Assembly (NCBI RefSeq): GCF_009789675.1 | Contig: NZ_CP046916.1 | Location: forward strand, 496,001 to 560,000 | Reading direction: 5' to 3' | DNA length: 64,000 nucleotides | Source: Paraburkholderia acidisoli | GTDB lineage: Bacteria; Pseudomonadota; Gammaproteobacteria; Burkholderiales; Burkholderiaceae | In this document: one piece after another, positions 1-8,408 of the stretch | How positions within the stretch are numbered: the stretch's first letter is position 1 | Layout: each line of letters begins with the position of its first letter | Position numbers and translations under genes: made by a program | Notes under the pieces: model-generated | The model's input: only the letters and a program-made list of their open reading frames with translations | Told to the model about the DNA's origin: nothing | The model's database searches: none

Positions 1-272
1 CCTCCGCCCAGCGAAACGACCATCTGCGCGCCGCTTGCACGGATCCATGCGGTGGCGTCGCTCACCGAACGTTCGGTGCAGGCCGCGTCCGTCTCGCGCA
101 CGTGTAGCCGTACGCGTCGCGCCTGGGCGACCACGGTGTCGCGCAGCGTCACGACGTTGCTATCCACGAGACAGGCGGCCGACGAGCCGAATCGCGCGAG
201 TTCGTCGTCGAGCGTGCCGAGCGCTCCGGCGCCCTGTACGTAGCGAGAGGGAAAGACGCTCGTTCTCAACAT
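1..272 (-). CDS. GldA-like iron-containing alcohol/glycerol dehydrogenase, N-terminal part (runs off left edge)
   Basis: Only the first 90 codons are in the window. The protein starts MLRTSVFPSRYVQGAGALG, continues through CLVDSNVV and reaches a VVSLGG turn at about residues 84-90. That is the layout of the NAD-binding domain of the group III (metal-dependent) alcohol dehydrogenase / glycerol dehydrogenase family, which oxidises polyols or hydroxyketones in the cytoplasm. The metal-binding histidines lie beyond the edge, so activity cannot be judged. It is 46 bases downstream of the SDR gene on the same strand and is the last visible member of the operon that begins with the sugar-binding protein at 7495, which suggests a polyol or sugar alcohol step. 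Maleylacetate reductase is a related alternative. Confidence 0.6.
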   Translation of the reverse strand, partial: MLRTSVFPSRYVQGAGALGTLDDELARFGSSAACLVDSNVVTLRDTVVAQARRVRLHVRETDAACTERSVSDATAWIRASGAQMVVSLGG

Positions 273-318
273 GATCCGGGGCGCGCTTGCTGATCGGTTT
301 CCATGCATCCGCTCACAT

Positions 319-1071
319 TCAGCCAACGACGTAGCCGCCGTCCACCGCGAGCGTGGCGCCGGTCACGTAACGGGAGGCGGGCGTCGCGAGAAAAATGGCC
401 GCGCCAACGAGGTCGTCGGCTTCGCCCCAACGCTTGAGCGCAGTCCGCTCCGCAATCTTGTGCGCGGCGGCTTCCTCGCTCCATAAGCCCTGGGTCATCG
501 CCGTGCGGTGATAACCCGGTGCGATGGCGTTGACGCGCACCCCGTCGCGCCCATATCGATGCGCGAGCGCGCGCGTGAGGCCGAGCATGCCGCTCTTGCT
601 CGCGCAATAGGCGGGCACTTCTTCGTCGGCGAGGTAGCTGAGCATGGACGCGATATTGATGATCGAGCCGCGCGCTGCCTTGAGCAGCGGCATCAGGGCA
701 GTCGAAAGACGCATGGCGCTGACCAGATTGATGTCCATCACGTTCATGAACGTGGCGTCGTCGTATTCCTGGCCGGGGCGCGAGATGCCCTGTGCGTTCA
801 CCAGAAGATCGAGGCGATCGAAACGCTCCGCGTACGAGGCGAGCGACTCGCGTGACGTCACGTCGAGAGCATCGAACCGCAGGTTCTTGCGATCGTTGGT
901 GTCCACCAGCTGGCGGATTTTTTCGGCGGAGCTGCCGGTTGCCGTGACGCTGGCGCCGAGACCCGCGAGACCTTTCGCGATCTCGAGGCCGATTCCACTG
1001 GTGCCGCCCGAGACGAGCGCGGTTTTTCCGGCAAGTACGTCGGAAGCGAAACAGGAGAGAATGTCGTTCAT
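319..1071 (-). CDS. SDR family NAD(P)-dependent oxidoreductase
   Basis: A classical short-chain dehydrogenase of 250 residues, the usual length for the family. The cofactor motif SGGTSGIG is at residues 21-28, the NAQG (NNAG-type) motif at 92-95, catalytic Ser142, Tyr155 and Lys159 (YCASK), and the C-terminal VDGGYVVG that ends many sugar-alcohol and 3-oxoacyl type SDRs. It would interconvert a hydroxyl and a carbonyl in the cytoplasm. The gene lies about 100 bases downstream of the GMC oxidoreductase gene on the same strand and shares the operon of the ribose-type importer, so a sugar or polyol substrate is likely. The exact substrate cannot be read from the sequence. Confidence 0.85.
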   Translation of the reverse strand: MNDILSCFASDVLAGKTALVSGGTSGIGLEIAKGLAGLGASVTATGSSAEKIRQLVDTNDRKNLRFDALDVTSRESLASYAERFDRLDLLVNAQGISRPGQEYDDATFMNVMDINLVSAMRLSTALMPLLKAARGSIINIASMLSYLADEEVPAYCASKSGMLGLTRALAHRYGRDGVRVNAIAPGYHRTAMTQGLWSEEAAAHKIAERTALKRWGEADDLVGAAIFLATPASRYVTGATLAVDGGYVVG

Positions 1072-1173
1072 TTATCGTCCCCTCAGGAGTCCTTATATAA
1101 AAATCGGTTGCGGTGCAGCGGGCGCGACTCGCGGTGGCCGGACGTCAGCCAGCCGCGTGTGTTAGCCGATTGC

Positions 1174-2865
1174 TTAGAGCACTTGCATCACAGGTGGCGA
1201 TTCCGCAACGCTGTCTCGCTGCGTGGGCTCGCCGGGCAGCGTTTCGCCCATCATCAGGGAGACGCCGCGATCCGCTACCGCATACGTGGTCGCGACCGTG
1301 TTGCCGCTGATGATGGTCGGCCACGACGACGTGTCGAATACGCGCAAACCCTGAATCCCGCGCACGGTCAGGTCGTTATGCAGAACCGCCATCGGATCGT
1401 GGTCCGCGCCCATGCGCGCGGTGCCGGCCGGGTGATACACCGTCTTGACGGTGCGGCGGCAATGCTCCGCGAGCGCTTCGTCCGACGCGGCCGTTTCCGC
1501 ACCCAGCGCGCTTTCGTCCGGCAGCACGATGCGCTCGACGATGTCGGCCAGCGGTCCCGCGCGCATGATGCGTTCGGCGCGCCGCAGGCCCGCGATCGAC
1601 AGCCGCAAGTCGTCCGGGTGCTGGAGGTAGTTCGGATAGACAATGGGCGTCGCGTTCGGATCGGCCGTTTGCAGCGACACGCGCCCACGGCTCTTAGGCC
1701 GCATCACGCAGCTGTTCAACGTGAAGCCGTAGGTGGCGCGCGTCGACGTCACATCCGGATCCAGGTACACGGTCGGCAGGCAGAACATCTGGATCGACGG
1801 CGCGCCACTGGCATCGTCCGGATTGAAGAACGCGCCCGCTTCCACCGCGTTGGACGCAACCGGACCGTTGTGGAACGCGAGATATTGCAGACCGTTGCGG
1901 ATCTGGTTCCAGCCGCGGTCTTGATTGAAATAGCCGTACCGTCCATTGCAGAACGCGACCACCGGCACCTCGTGATGATCCTGAAGGTTCTCGCCAACGC
2001 CCGGCAAATCGACCTTCATGGGAATGTTCAAGCGCGCGAGTTCTTTTTGCGGGCCGATACCGGACAGCATCAGCAGCTTGGGCGTGACCAGCGCGCCTGC
2101 CGTGAGAATCACCTGGCCGCCTTTGATCTGCTCGCGTTGCGAGCCGCTTTGCACTTCGATGCCGGTGGCGGTGTTGCCTTCGATGAGAATGCGCGTGACC
2201 GTGGTGCCCGTTCGAATTTCAAGCCGCGAATCGTCCATGACGGGCGCGAGAAACGCGTCCACACCGCTGCATCGGCGGCCACGGAAGGTCGTGGTCTGGT
2301 AGAAGCCGGTCCCCATCTGCGAGCCGCTGTTGAAATCGGCATTGAAGGGCAGGCCGGTCTGCTGCGCCGCGAGAACGAAGGCGCGCGATACGTCGCTGAG
2401 ATTGGCGCCGTCCGACACCTTCAGCGGTCCGGACACGCCGTGAGCGGCGTTGTTGAACGTGGTGTTGCCTTCGAGTCGCACGAAGTGCGGCAGCAGGCGT
2501 TCGTAACGCCACGACTCGTCGCCGGTAAGGGAGACCCAGTCGTCGTAGTCGCGTGCCTGGCCGCGGATATAGACCATCGCATTGACCGAGCTGCCGCCGC
2601 CGAGCACTTTCCCCTGCGGAATGGAAGGCTGGCGGCCGTTCAGATGCGCGTGTTCGGCACTGCGGTGAAACGTCATGTAGTCCCGGTTCGTCAGCAGTTT
2701 GACGAAGCCGGCGGGCATGTGGATGAGCGGATTGCGGTCGCGCGCGCCTGCCTCGACGAGCAGGACGCGCGCGCCGTGATCGCGCACGAGGCGCCCAGCG
2801 GTCAGGCATCCCGCCGCGCCGGCCCCGATCACGATGAAGTCGTAGTGTTTCTTGGCGTTTGACAT
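1174..2865 (-). CDS. GMC family FAD-dependent oxidoreductase (choline/alcohol dehydrogenase-like)
   Basis: A 563-residue protein with the FAD-binding dinucleotide motif GAGAAG at residues 14-19, the first GMC signature around residues 86-102 (GKVLGGGSSVNAMVYIRG) and the C-terminal GMC block with YHPAGTARMG followed by GNTVATTYAVADRG, which carries the active-site His and Asn/His pair. The family oxidises primary alcohols, sugars or polyols and passes electrons to FAD and then oxygen or a quinone. The start MSNAKKHYDF is chosen because it puts the Rossmann strand at the N-terminus; the same frame stays open upstream through the permease gene but that part is antisense read-through. It follows the permease gene in the sugar ABC operon, so it probably oxidises the imported compound. 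Confidence 0.9.
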   Translation of the reverse strand: MSNAKKHYDFIVIGAGAAGCLTAGRLVRDHGARVLLVEAGARDRNPLIHMPAGFVKLLTNRDYMTFHRSAEHAHLNGRQPSIPQGKVLGGGSSVNAMVYIRGQARDYDDWVSLTGDESWRYERLLPHFVRLEGNTTFNNAAHGVSGPLKVSDGANLSDVSRAFVLAAQQTGLPFNADFNSGSQMGTGFYQTTTFRGRRCSGVDAFLAPVMDDSRLEIRTGTTVTRILIEGNTATGIEVQSGSQREQIKGGQVILTAGALVTPKLLMLSGIGPQKELARLNIPMKVDLPGVGENLQDHHEVPVVAFCNGRYGYFNQDRGWNQIRNGLQYLAFHNGPVASNAVEAGAFFNPDDASGAPSIQMFCLPTVYLDPDVTSTRATYGFTLNSCVMRPKSRGRVSLQTADPNATPIVYPNYLQHPDDLRLSIAGLRRAERIMRAGPLADIVERIVLPDESALGAETAASDEALAEHCRRTVKTVYHPAGTARMGADHDPMAVLHNDLTVRGIQGLRVFDTSSWPTIISGNTVATTYAVADRGVSLMMGETLPGEPTQRDSVAESPPVMQVL

Positions 2866-2936
2866 GGTTGAAACCTTCAAAACCTGTTCTGGTCCGTCCG
2901 CGCCGCCAGCAGTTGGCCAGCGGCGGGCAGGCGTGC

Positions 2937-3944
2937 TCAGCGGCGCGTGCGCGCCATTCCCGCGAGAATGGCCGCGCTCGCGATCGCGAGACCTTGCACG
3001 ATCAGCTTGCCCGACTCGCCCGCGCCGTAGGCATTGAGAACGTTGAAGAGCAAGGTGAGCGCGAAGGCCGCCGCGCACGGGCCGATCAGGCCGCCGCGTC
3101 CGCCGCCGAAGGTGATGCCGCCGAGAATCACGCCGGCGATCGAGTTCATCACCACGTCCGTGCCCACGCTGGTCGTGCTGACGCCCACGTAGCCCGAGAG
3201 CAGCAAACCGCCGCCGGCGGCGAGCAAACCGGCCGCCACGTGCGAGGCGATAAACACGCCTTCCACCGGCAGCCCGGACAGGGTCGCCGCGACCGGATTG
3301 CTGCCCACGGCCTTGAGCAGGCGGCCGAATACCATGAAGCGCAGCGGGATCGCGAGCAGCAGCAGCGTGCCCACCCAGATGACGGTGGCGATGGGGACGA
3401 CGCCGAGCTTCGCGCTGCCCAGCGTCTGCACCGGGTCGGGCACCGAGCCCGGACTGCTGCCGGAGCTGAGGAACAGCACCGTGCCGGTCAGGATGGATGC
3501 CATCGCCAGTGTCGCGATCACGGCCGACGCGCGGAACTGCGTGATCAGAAGCCCGTTGACGAGACCGATCCCACCGCCCACGGCCAGCGCGCCGAGAATC
3601 ATCGCCGGAGCCGACATGTCGTTGAGCGGCGCGGTCGTGATCAGGTAGTTCGTGAGCACGAAGATGCCGCCCACCGAGAGATCGATCGACCGGCACCGCA
3701 TCACGATCATCTGCGCCGCGACGGCGAGCCCGAGCGGGGCGGCCTGCCGCGCGATCACCATCTGGAACGGCAGCTGCAGCAGCACGGGGCGGAAGAACAC
3801 GCAGAACAACAGCAGCGCCGCGAGAACGAAGAGGGACGGCGGCACGGCGACCACGATCTGGCGGACATTGAAGCGAGGCGCCGCGCGGAGCGCCAGCTTT
3901 CCGGCTTCGGAGGCAGGTTGTACGGGCATGGCGTTAGATTCCAA
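2937..3944 (-). CDS. Sugar ABC transporter permease (RbsC-like, second permease)
   Basis: An inner-membrane permease of 335 residues in the ribose/xylose/galactoside (BPD_transp_2) family. It has a long hydrophobic N-terminal segment from about residue 32, roughly ten membrane spans, and the family motif around RSIDLSVGGIFVLTN, equivalent to the GGIDLSVG signature of RbsC. Near the C-terminus are the typical NSIAGVILGG and FGGGRGGLIG blocks. The gene overlaps the end of the preceding permease by 11 bases, so the two are translated together and probably form a heterodimeric channel with the double ATPase at 4869-6392. The imported solute is probably a monosaccharide or polyol. Confidence 0.9.
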   Translation of the reverse strand: MESNAMPVQPASEAGKLALRAAPRFNVRQIVVAVPPSLFVLAALLLFCVFFRPVLLQLPFQMVIARQAAPLGLAVAAQMIVMRCRSIDLSVGGIFVLTNYLITTAPLNDMSAPAMILGALAVGGGIGLVNGLLITQFRASAVIATLAMASILTGTVLFLSSGSSPGSVPDPVQTLGSAKLGVVPIATVIWVGTLLLLAIPLRFMVFGRLLKAVGSNPVAATLSGLPVEGVFIASHVAAGLLAAGGGLLLSGYVGVSTTSVGTDVVMNSIAGVILGGITFGGGRGGLIGPCAAAFALTLLFNVLNAYGAGESGKLIVQGLAIASAAILAGMARTRR

Positions 3945-4872
3945 TTTCTTTGCGACGACGCAGGCACACGGCGAACAGCAGCAACGCGCCGTTGACCACG
4001 GACAGCAGGAAAGGATTGACCTGCACGATGTTCATCGCGTTGCCGACGATGCTGAGCAGCAACGCGCCGAACACCGTGCCGAGCGGACCGCCGATGCCGC
4101 CGCTCAGTTGCGTGCCGCCGAGCGCGACCGCCGCCACGGAGTCGAGTCCGTAAGAGGTGCCTACCCACGGATCGCCGGAAGAGATGCGCCCGGCGAGAAA
4201 GATGCCCGCCACGGCGGCGAACAGCGCGCAGATCACGTACGCGGCGATGGTCGTGCGCGCGACGGAGACGCCTGCGAGCGCGGCGTTGTCGGCGGCACCG
4301 CCAACGGAATACACATGCAGGCCAAGACGCGAGCGATGCAGGAGTGCCCACGCGACCCACACGGCCAGCACGACCCAAAGCAGCGCGATGGGTACGCCGA
4401 GCACCGTATCGCTGACGGCGGACGGAATGACCGGCCAGACGCTGCCGCCCGGGGAAGGCTGAACGAGCAGCACGATGCCCTGCAGGATGGTGCCGGTCGA
4501 GAGCGTCATGATGATCGGGTGCACGCGAAACCGTGTCACGCCGATGCCGTTCACGACGCCGATCAACGCGGCGCTCAGAAGCGTGAGCGCAATGGCGAGG
4601 ACAGGCGAGCCCGTGGTGGCCAGGATGCAGGTGGACAGGCTCATCACGACGCCCACCGAAAGATCCAGCCCGCCGGTGAGAATCGGCAAGGTCTGCCCGA
4701 GCGCGACGACGAGAAGCGGCGTGGCCTGAACGACGAGGTTGCCGAGATTCTGCGGCGTGCGGAAACTGCCGAACGAAATGGCGAGCGCCGCGACCGCGAT
4801 CACGAGCAGCAGGCCGGAAACGTATTGACCGCCGGTGCGGTCGGCTCGCAAGGACATCATGCGGTTGATCAT
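3934..4872 (-). CDS. Sugar ABC transporter permease (RbsC-like, first permease)
   Basis: A 312-residue multi-span permease of the ribose-type family. The signature ILTGGLDLSVGVVMSLS is at about residues 65-80 and the C-terminal DSVAAVALGGTQLSGGIGG block matches the conserved cytoplasmic region that contacts the ATPase. The start MINRMMSLRADRTGG is chosen because its ATG overlaps the stop of the ATPase gene in an ATGA arrangement (4869-4872); the longer open frame upstream is antisense-free read-through of the ATPase gene in another frame. It pairs with the second permease, whose start it overlaps. The presence of two different permeases instead of a homodimer is seen in several polyol and autoinducer-type importers. 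Confidence 0.9.
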   Translation of the reverse strand: MINRMMSLRADRTGGQYVSGLLLVIAVAALAISFGSFRTPQNLGNLVVQATPLLVVALGQTLPILTGGLDLSVGVVMSLSTCILATTGSPVLAIALTLLSAALIGVVNGIGVTRFRVHPIIMTLSTGTILQGIVLLVQPSPGGSVWPVIPSAVSDTVLGVPIALLWVVLAVWVAWALLHRSRLGLHVYSVGGAADNAALAGVSVARTTIAAYVICALFAAVAGIFLAGRISSGDPWVGTSYGLDSVAAVALGGTQLSGGIGGPLGTVFGALLLSIVGNAMNIVQVNPFLLSVVNGALLLFAVCLRRRKEIGI

Positions 4873-6392
4873 GCTGGGGCTCCCGCGAGGGTTTCGGTGC
4901 GCGCGACGGCGGCCTGGAGAATGTCTTCTTCCGTGGCGTTCTTCGCTTCGATTTCCTTGACGATGCGGTGATCGCACACCACGAGCACGCGGTCGGCGAG
5001 ACCGATCACCTCGGGCAGTTCGCGCGAAGTGAAGATCACCGCGCCGCCGCGCTCGCAGAACGTGCGCAACGCGTTGTAGATTTCCACTTTCGCGCCCACG
5101 TCCACGCCGCGAGTGGGTTCTTCGATGAGGAGCACGTCGGCGTCGATGGCGATCCAGCGCCCGAGCATCACCTTCTGCTGATTGCCGCCGGAAAGGTTCA
5201 CGACGGCTTGTGCCGTGCTCGCGGCGCGGATGCGCAATTCGTCCGAGAGCCGTTTGACGAGCGCCGTGAGCGCATGCGCGGGCGCCCACGCCGGTTTGCG
5301 CTGATGCACGCCGAGCGTGAGGTTGTCGCGAATGGGCAGGTCCAGATACAAGCCCTCGCCCTTGCGGTCTTCGGGCATGAACGCGAGTCCATTGGCCAGC
5401 GCGCGGCGCGCACCGGCGCGTGCCCTGAACGTGACCGGCCTGCCGGAGCGGCGCTGCAATTCCAGCTTGCCGTTGCAGCCTTTCGCCACGCCCGCCAGCG
5501 AGCGCACGATCTCGCGCTGTCCCTGGCCTTCGAGGCCGCCGAGTGCGACGATCTCGCCGCGCCGCACTTCGAAGTTCACGCTGGCGCGGCCCGGCGCCGT
5601 GCTGAGTTCGCTGATCTTCAGCGCAGGGCCGTCGTGATGATCCGCGCGCGGCGGATAGAGATGTTCGACGTCGCGGCCCACCATCAGCGAAAGCAGCCGG
5701 TCGGGATTGAGATCCGCAGTCGCATACGAGCCCACGAGCTTGCCGTCCTTGAGCACCGTCGCCGTGTCGCAGAGATCGAAGATTTCGCGCATGCGATGGG
5801 AAATGTAGAAAATGCATTTGCCCTGATCGCGTAGCTTGAGCAGCAACGATTCGATGCGTTCGACGTCTTTCGTGTTCAATGCGGCGGTCGGCTCGTCGAA
5901 GATGAAGATATCGGCGTTGACCGCGAGCCCTTTCGCGATTTCGACCGATTGCTGCTCCGCGACGGTGAGCGAACTCACGAGGCGGCGCGGGTCGATCTGC
6001 AAGCCGATATAGCCGAGCGCCGCGCGCGCCTCTTCTTGCATGCGCCGCCGGTCCACGCTGAACACGCCGCGTTTCGGCTCGCGTCCAAGGAACATGGTTT
6101 CGGCAACCGTGAGATTGCCAACCAGAGAGAACTCCTGGAACACGGTCGAAATGCCGGCGTTGAGCGCGTCGAGCGGTGAAGAAAACTTCACCGCCTTGCC
6201 TCGCAGCAGGACTTCGCCTTCGGTCGGCGCGACCACGCCGGCGATGATCTTCATCAACGTGGATTTGCCTGCGCCGTTTTCACCCGTAACAGCGTGAATC
6301 GAGCCGGCTTTGCCGATGATCCCGACATCCATGAGCGAGGGCACACCGTCGTAAAGCTTCGTGATGTGGCTCGCAGCGACTAACGTTTCCAT
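4869..6392 (-). CDS. Sugar ABC transporter ATP-binding protein (RbsA/MglA-like, two ABC domains)
   Basis: A 507-residue cytoplasmic ATPase made of two fused ABC domains, the normal form in ribose-type importers. The first domain has Walker A GENGAGKSTL near residue 36, the LTVAEQQSVEIAKGL signature and Walker B IFIFDEPTAAL. The second has a degenerate Walker A (GLEGQGQREI), signature LSGGNQQKVMLG and Walker B VLLIEEPTRGVD, the usual asymmetry of the family. The start METLVAASHITKLYDG places the first beta strand at the N-terminus. It lies between the binding-protein gene (26 bases upstream) and the first permease gene (ATGA overlap) and energises import of the operon's sugar or polyol. Confidence 0.93.
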   Translation of the reverse strand: METLVAASHITKLYDGVPSLMDVGIIGKAGSIHAVTGENGAGKSTLMKIIAGVVAPTEGEVLLRGKAVKFSSPLDALNAGISTVFQEFSLVGNLTVAETMFLGREPKRGVFSVDRRRMQEEARAALGYIGLQIDPRRLVSSLTVAEQQSVEIAKGLAVNADIFIFDEPTAALNTKDVERIESLLLKLRDQGKCIFYISHRMREIFDLCDTATVLKDGKLVGSYATADLNPDRLLSLMVGRDVEHLYPPRADHHDGPALKISELSTAPGRASVNFEVRRGEIVALGGLEGQGQREIVRSLAGVAKGCNGKLELQRRSGRPVTFRARAGARRALANGLAFMPEDRKGEGLYLDLPIRDNLTLGVHQRKPAWAPAHALTALVKRLSDELRIRAASTAQAVVNLSGGNQQKVMLGRWIAIDADVLLIEEPTRGVDVGAKVEIYNALRTFCERGGAVIFTSRELPEVIGLADRVLVVCDHRIVKEIEAKNATEEDILQAAVARTETLAGAPA

Positions 6393-6418
6393 GACGCGTA
6401 ACTCCGCCTGACTACTTG

Positions 6419-7495
6419 TTACTTGTTGCCGTAATACTTCTTCAAATCCGCTTCGGAGAGCGAACTCGGCGCCCAGTAGTTGTCGTTCAGGTCGGGACGG
6501 TAGAACTGCGCGAAATTGGCCTTGGTGATCGGCGCCGGGCGCAACACGTAGTGCTTGTGCAGCGACTCGCCGTTGAGCAGATCGACGGCGGCGCGAATGC
6601 CCGCCGCGCCTTGTTCCGAGGGAAACACGGCCGCCATGGCGTTCGCGCCGCTGTTTTTCCATGCGCGCATGAAGCCGTTGTTGCCTTCGCCGGTAATGGG
6701 CGGAACGGGCTTGCCGAATTCCTTGAAGACGTCGATACACGCGCGGCTCATGTCGCCGCCCGAGGACCAGATGCCGTCGGGATTCGGGTTGCTGAGCATC
6801 AGTGACTCGCACACCTGCTTGCCCTTGTTATACGACCAGTCGCCGTATTGCTCCGAGGCGATCTTGATGTTCGAACCGGCAAGCGCTTTGCGCAGACCGT
6901 CGTAGCGCATGGTGTCCGCCGCGATGCCGGCCTGACCGCGCAGCACCCAGATGTTGCCCTTGCCATGCAGCGTGTCGACGAGGAACTTGCCGCCGACCTC
7001 GCCGAAGTAGAGCGATTCGCCCTGGATCTCGGTGGTGTAGGCGTCGGTATCGACTTCGGTCGAATGGACGATCACGGGAATGCCGGCCGCCACCGCTTTC
7101 TTGATCACCGGCGTGAGCGCCGTGTACGAGACCGGCGCGATGATGATCGCGTCGACCTTCTGCGCGATCATGTCTTCGATGTCGGCGATCTGCTTGGCGG
7201 GTTTGGAGTTGGCATCCGCAAAAACGAGCTTGGCGATGTCCTTGTGTTTGGCGGCTTCCGCGTCGGTTTCATGCACCATCTGCGTCATCCAGGTGTTGCC
7301 AAAGCCCCAGATGCTGAAGCCGATTTTCCACGGGCCAGCCTTCTTGTACTGGTTCGGCGCGGTCATGGGATTGGGACCCTCGCGCACGATGGCGCCGGGC
7401 ATCAGGACCGGCTCGGCGGCCTGACTGGCCGCGCAAGCAAAGGTCATTGCGGCTGCAATGAGGGTGCGAACCAAAAGGGCTTTTTTTTGCTTCAT
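6419..7495 (-). CDS. Periplasmic sugar-binding protein of ABC importer (type I, TorT/RbsB-like)
   Basis: A 358-residue secreted protein. Residues 1-26 form a signal peptide (basic MKQKK start, hydrophobic core, cleavage after SQAA). The mature part has the type I periplasmic binding fold: WKIGFSIWGFGNTWMTQM for the first strand/helix, then ADIEDMIAQKVDAIIIAPV and GIPVIVHSTEVDTDAYT. It collects the solute for the ATPase/permease genes that follow at 6392-2937. It is the first gene of the minus-strand operon, with the GntR gene divergent from it across a 141-base promoter region. The stop codon sits in a short ACAAGTA tandem duplication. The ligand is probably a pentose, hexose or polyol. Confidence 0.9.
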   Translation of the reverse strand: MKQKKALLVRTLIAAAMTFACAASQAAEPVLMPGAIVREGPNPMTAPNQYKKAGPWKIGFSIWGFGNTWMTQMVHETDAEAAKHKDIAKLVFADANSKPAKQIADIEDMIAQKVDAIIIAPVSYTALTPVIKKAVAAGIPVIVHSTEVDTDAYTTEIQGESLYFGEVGGKFLVDTLHGKGNIWVLRGQAGIAADTMRYDGLRKALAGSNIKIASEQYGDWSYNKGKQVCESLMLSNPNPDGIWSSGGDMSRACIDVFKEFGKPVPPITGEGNNGFMRAWKNSGANAMAAVFPSEQGAAGIRAAVDLLNGESLHKHYVLRPAPITKANFAQFYRPDLNDNYWAPSSLSEADLKKYYGNK

Positions 7496-7577
7496 GTCAC
7501 TTTGTCTCCGGGTTTGACTTGCGTTATCGCGTTGCTTGGCACCGCTCGTTCTGTAGTGTAATATTTCACATGTTAGA

Positions 7578-7591
7578 TGTTGATGTCAACA
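7578..7591. promoter_or_regulatory. Inverted repeat TGTTGA-TG-TCAACA, candidate GntR operator
   Basis: A perfect 6-base inverted repeat with a 2-base spacer in the 141-base gap between the divergent binding-protein gene (start 7495) and the GntR regulator (start 7637). Short symmetric sites of this size are typical of FadR/GntR-class dimers. Its position suits control of both directions. It also overlaps an upstream in-frame ATG at 7577, which argues that ATG is not the real start of the regulator. Function is inferred from position and symmetry only. Confidence 0.4.
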
Positions 7592-7636
7592 CAATCTGTG
7601 ACCAGCATTCGCAATCGATTGATAGGAGCCGTACCA

Positions 7637-8326
7637 ATGAACCGCGGGTTTACGCCGATTCAGCACACCCATTTGACCGACCAGGTGTACGACGCCGTGC
7701 GCGCCCGCATCCTGAGCCGCGCCATCAAAATCGACGAACAGATCAACGTGGACGAGGTGGCGCTCGAGCTGCAGGTCAGCCGCACACCCGTCGTGGACGC
7801 GATCAAGCGGCTGGCATCGGATGGGCTGGTCGAGGTGAGGGCGAGACGTGGGACGTTCGTTCGGGGCATCACCGAGAAAGACGCGGTCGAGATCTTCCAG
7901 GTGCGCGAGGCGCTCGAGCTGTACTCGGCGCGACTTGCGATCAACAGTCCCGAGAACCCCGAGTTGACGAAACAGATGCGCGCGCTCATCGACGAGATGA
8001 GCGGGTACATGTCGGATGGAGAATTCAAGGACTATCTGGCGTTCTCGATGGCGGACAGCGCGTTCCACAACACGCTGATCGACGCCTGCGAGAACGAGCG
8101 CATGAAGAGCAACTACGAGAATCTGAACATCTACATGCACATCATGCGCAGCCATTACTACCGGCCGCTCGTGCCGCCCAAGCGCGTGCACGCCGAGCAC
8201 CTCGCCATCCTGGAGGCCGTCGTGTCGAAAGACCTCCCGGCGGCGGAGCGCGCGATCAGCCAGCATCTCGCGTCCACGCGCGAAAAGATGATCAACAACA
8301 TTCGCAACAGCGGCGGCGTGCTATAG
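7637..8326 (+). CDS. GntR family transcriptional regulator (FadR/FCD subfamily)
   Basis: A 229-residue regulator: an N-terminal winged helix (residues about 8-75, with DQVYDAVRARILS, the recognition region LQVSRTPVVDAIKRLASDGLV and the wing ARRGTFVRG) followed by an all-helical FCD effector domain containing FQVREALELYSARLA and a D-x3-H pattern (DSAFHNTLID, later HAEHLAIL) that normally binds a metal and a carboxylate or sugar-acid ligand. The start is set by AGGAG at 7624-7628, 8 bases before the ATG. It lies between the first sugar ABC operon and the lactonase series and probably controls both in response to a sugar acid. Confidence 0.9.
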   Translation: MNRGFTPIQHTHLTDQVYDAVRARILSRAIKIDEQINVDEVALELQVSRTPVVDAIKRLASDGLVEVRARRGTFVRGITEKDAVEIFQVREALELYSARLAINSPENPELTKQMRALIDEMSGYMSDGEFKDYLAFSMADSAFHNTLIDACENERMKSNYENLNIYMHIMRSHYYRPLVPPKRVHAEHLAILEAVVSKDLPAAERAISQHLASTREKMINNIRNSGGVL

Positions 8327-8408
8327 CACGCGGCCATGAATCGCTTTGCCCGTATCGGTCCGCGCGCTCCGGCGTGATGGGCCGACCATAAACAAGGAGA
8401 CGAAACAG

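Noticed and set aside
1108..2862. 584-residue plus-strand frame opposite the GMC gene
   Set aside because: Composition is dominated by Arg, His, Gln and Val from antisense reading of high-GC codons; no domain is recognisable.
2866..3696. N-terminal extension of the GMC oxidoreductase frame to 840 residues
   Set aside because: The extra 277 residues are Arg/His/Gly-rich, overlap the permease gene in another frame on the same strand and have no family features; the true N-terminus with the FAD motif starts at 2865.
4873..5817. Extension of the first permease frame to 627 residues
   Set aside because: The added part is low-complexity, Arg-rich read-through of the ATPase gene; the ATGA overlap at 4869-4872 gives the real start.
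6413..6426. Heptamer duplication at the binding-protein stop as a frameshift or regulatory site
   Set aside because: Only two copies of ACAAGTA and no sign of recoding; probably a small slippage event.
7577..7636. Upstream ATG for the first GntR regulator
   Set aside because: It lies in the inverted repeat of the promoter region and has no ribosome site, while ATG 7637 has AGGAG at ideal spacing.
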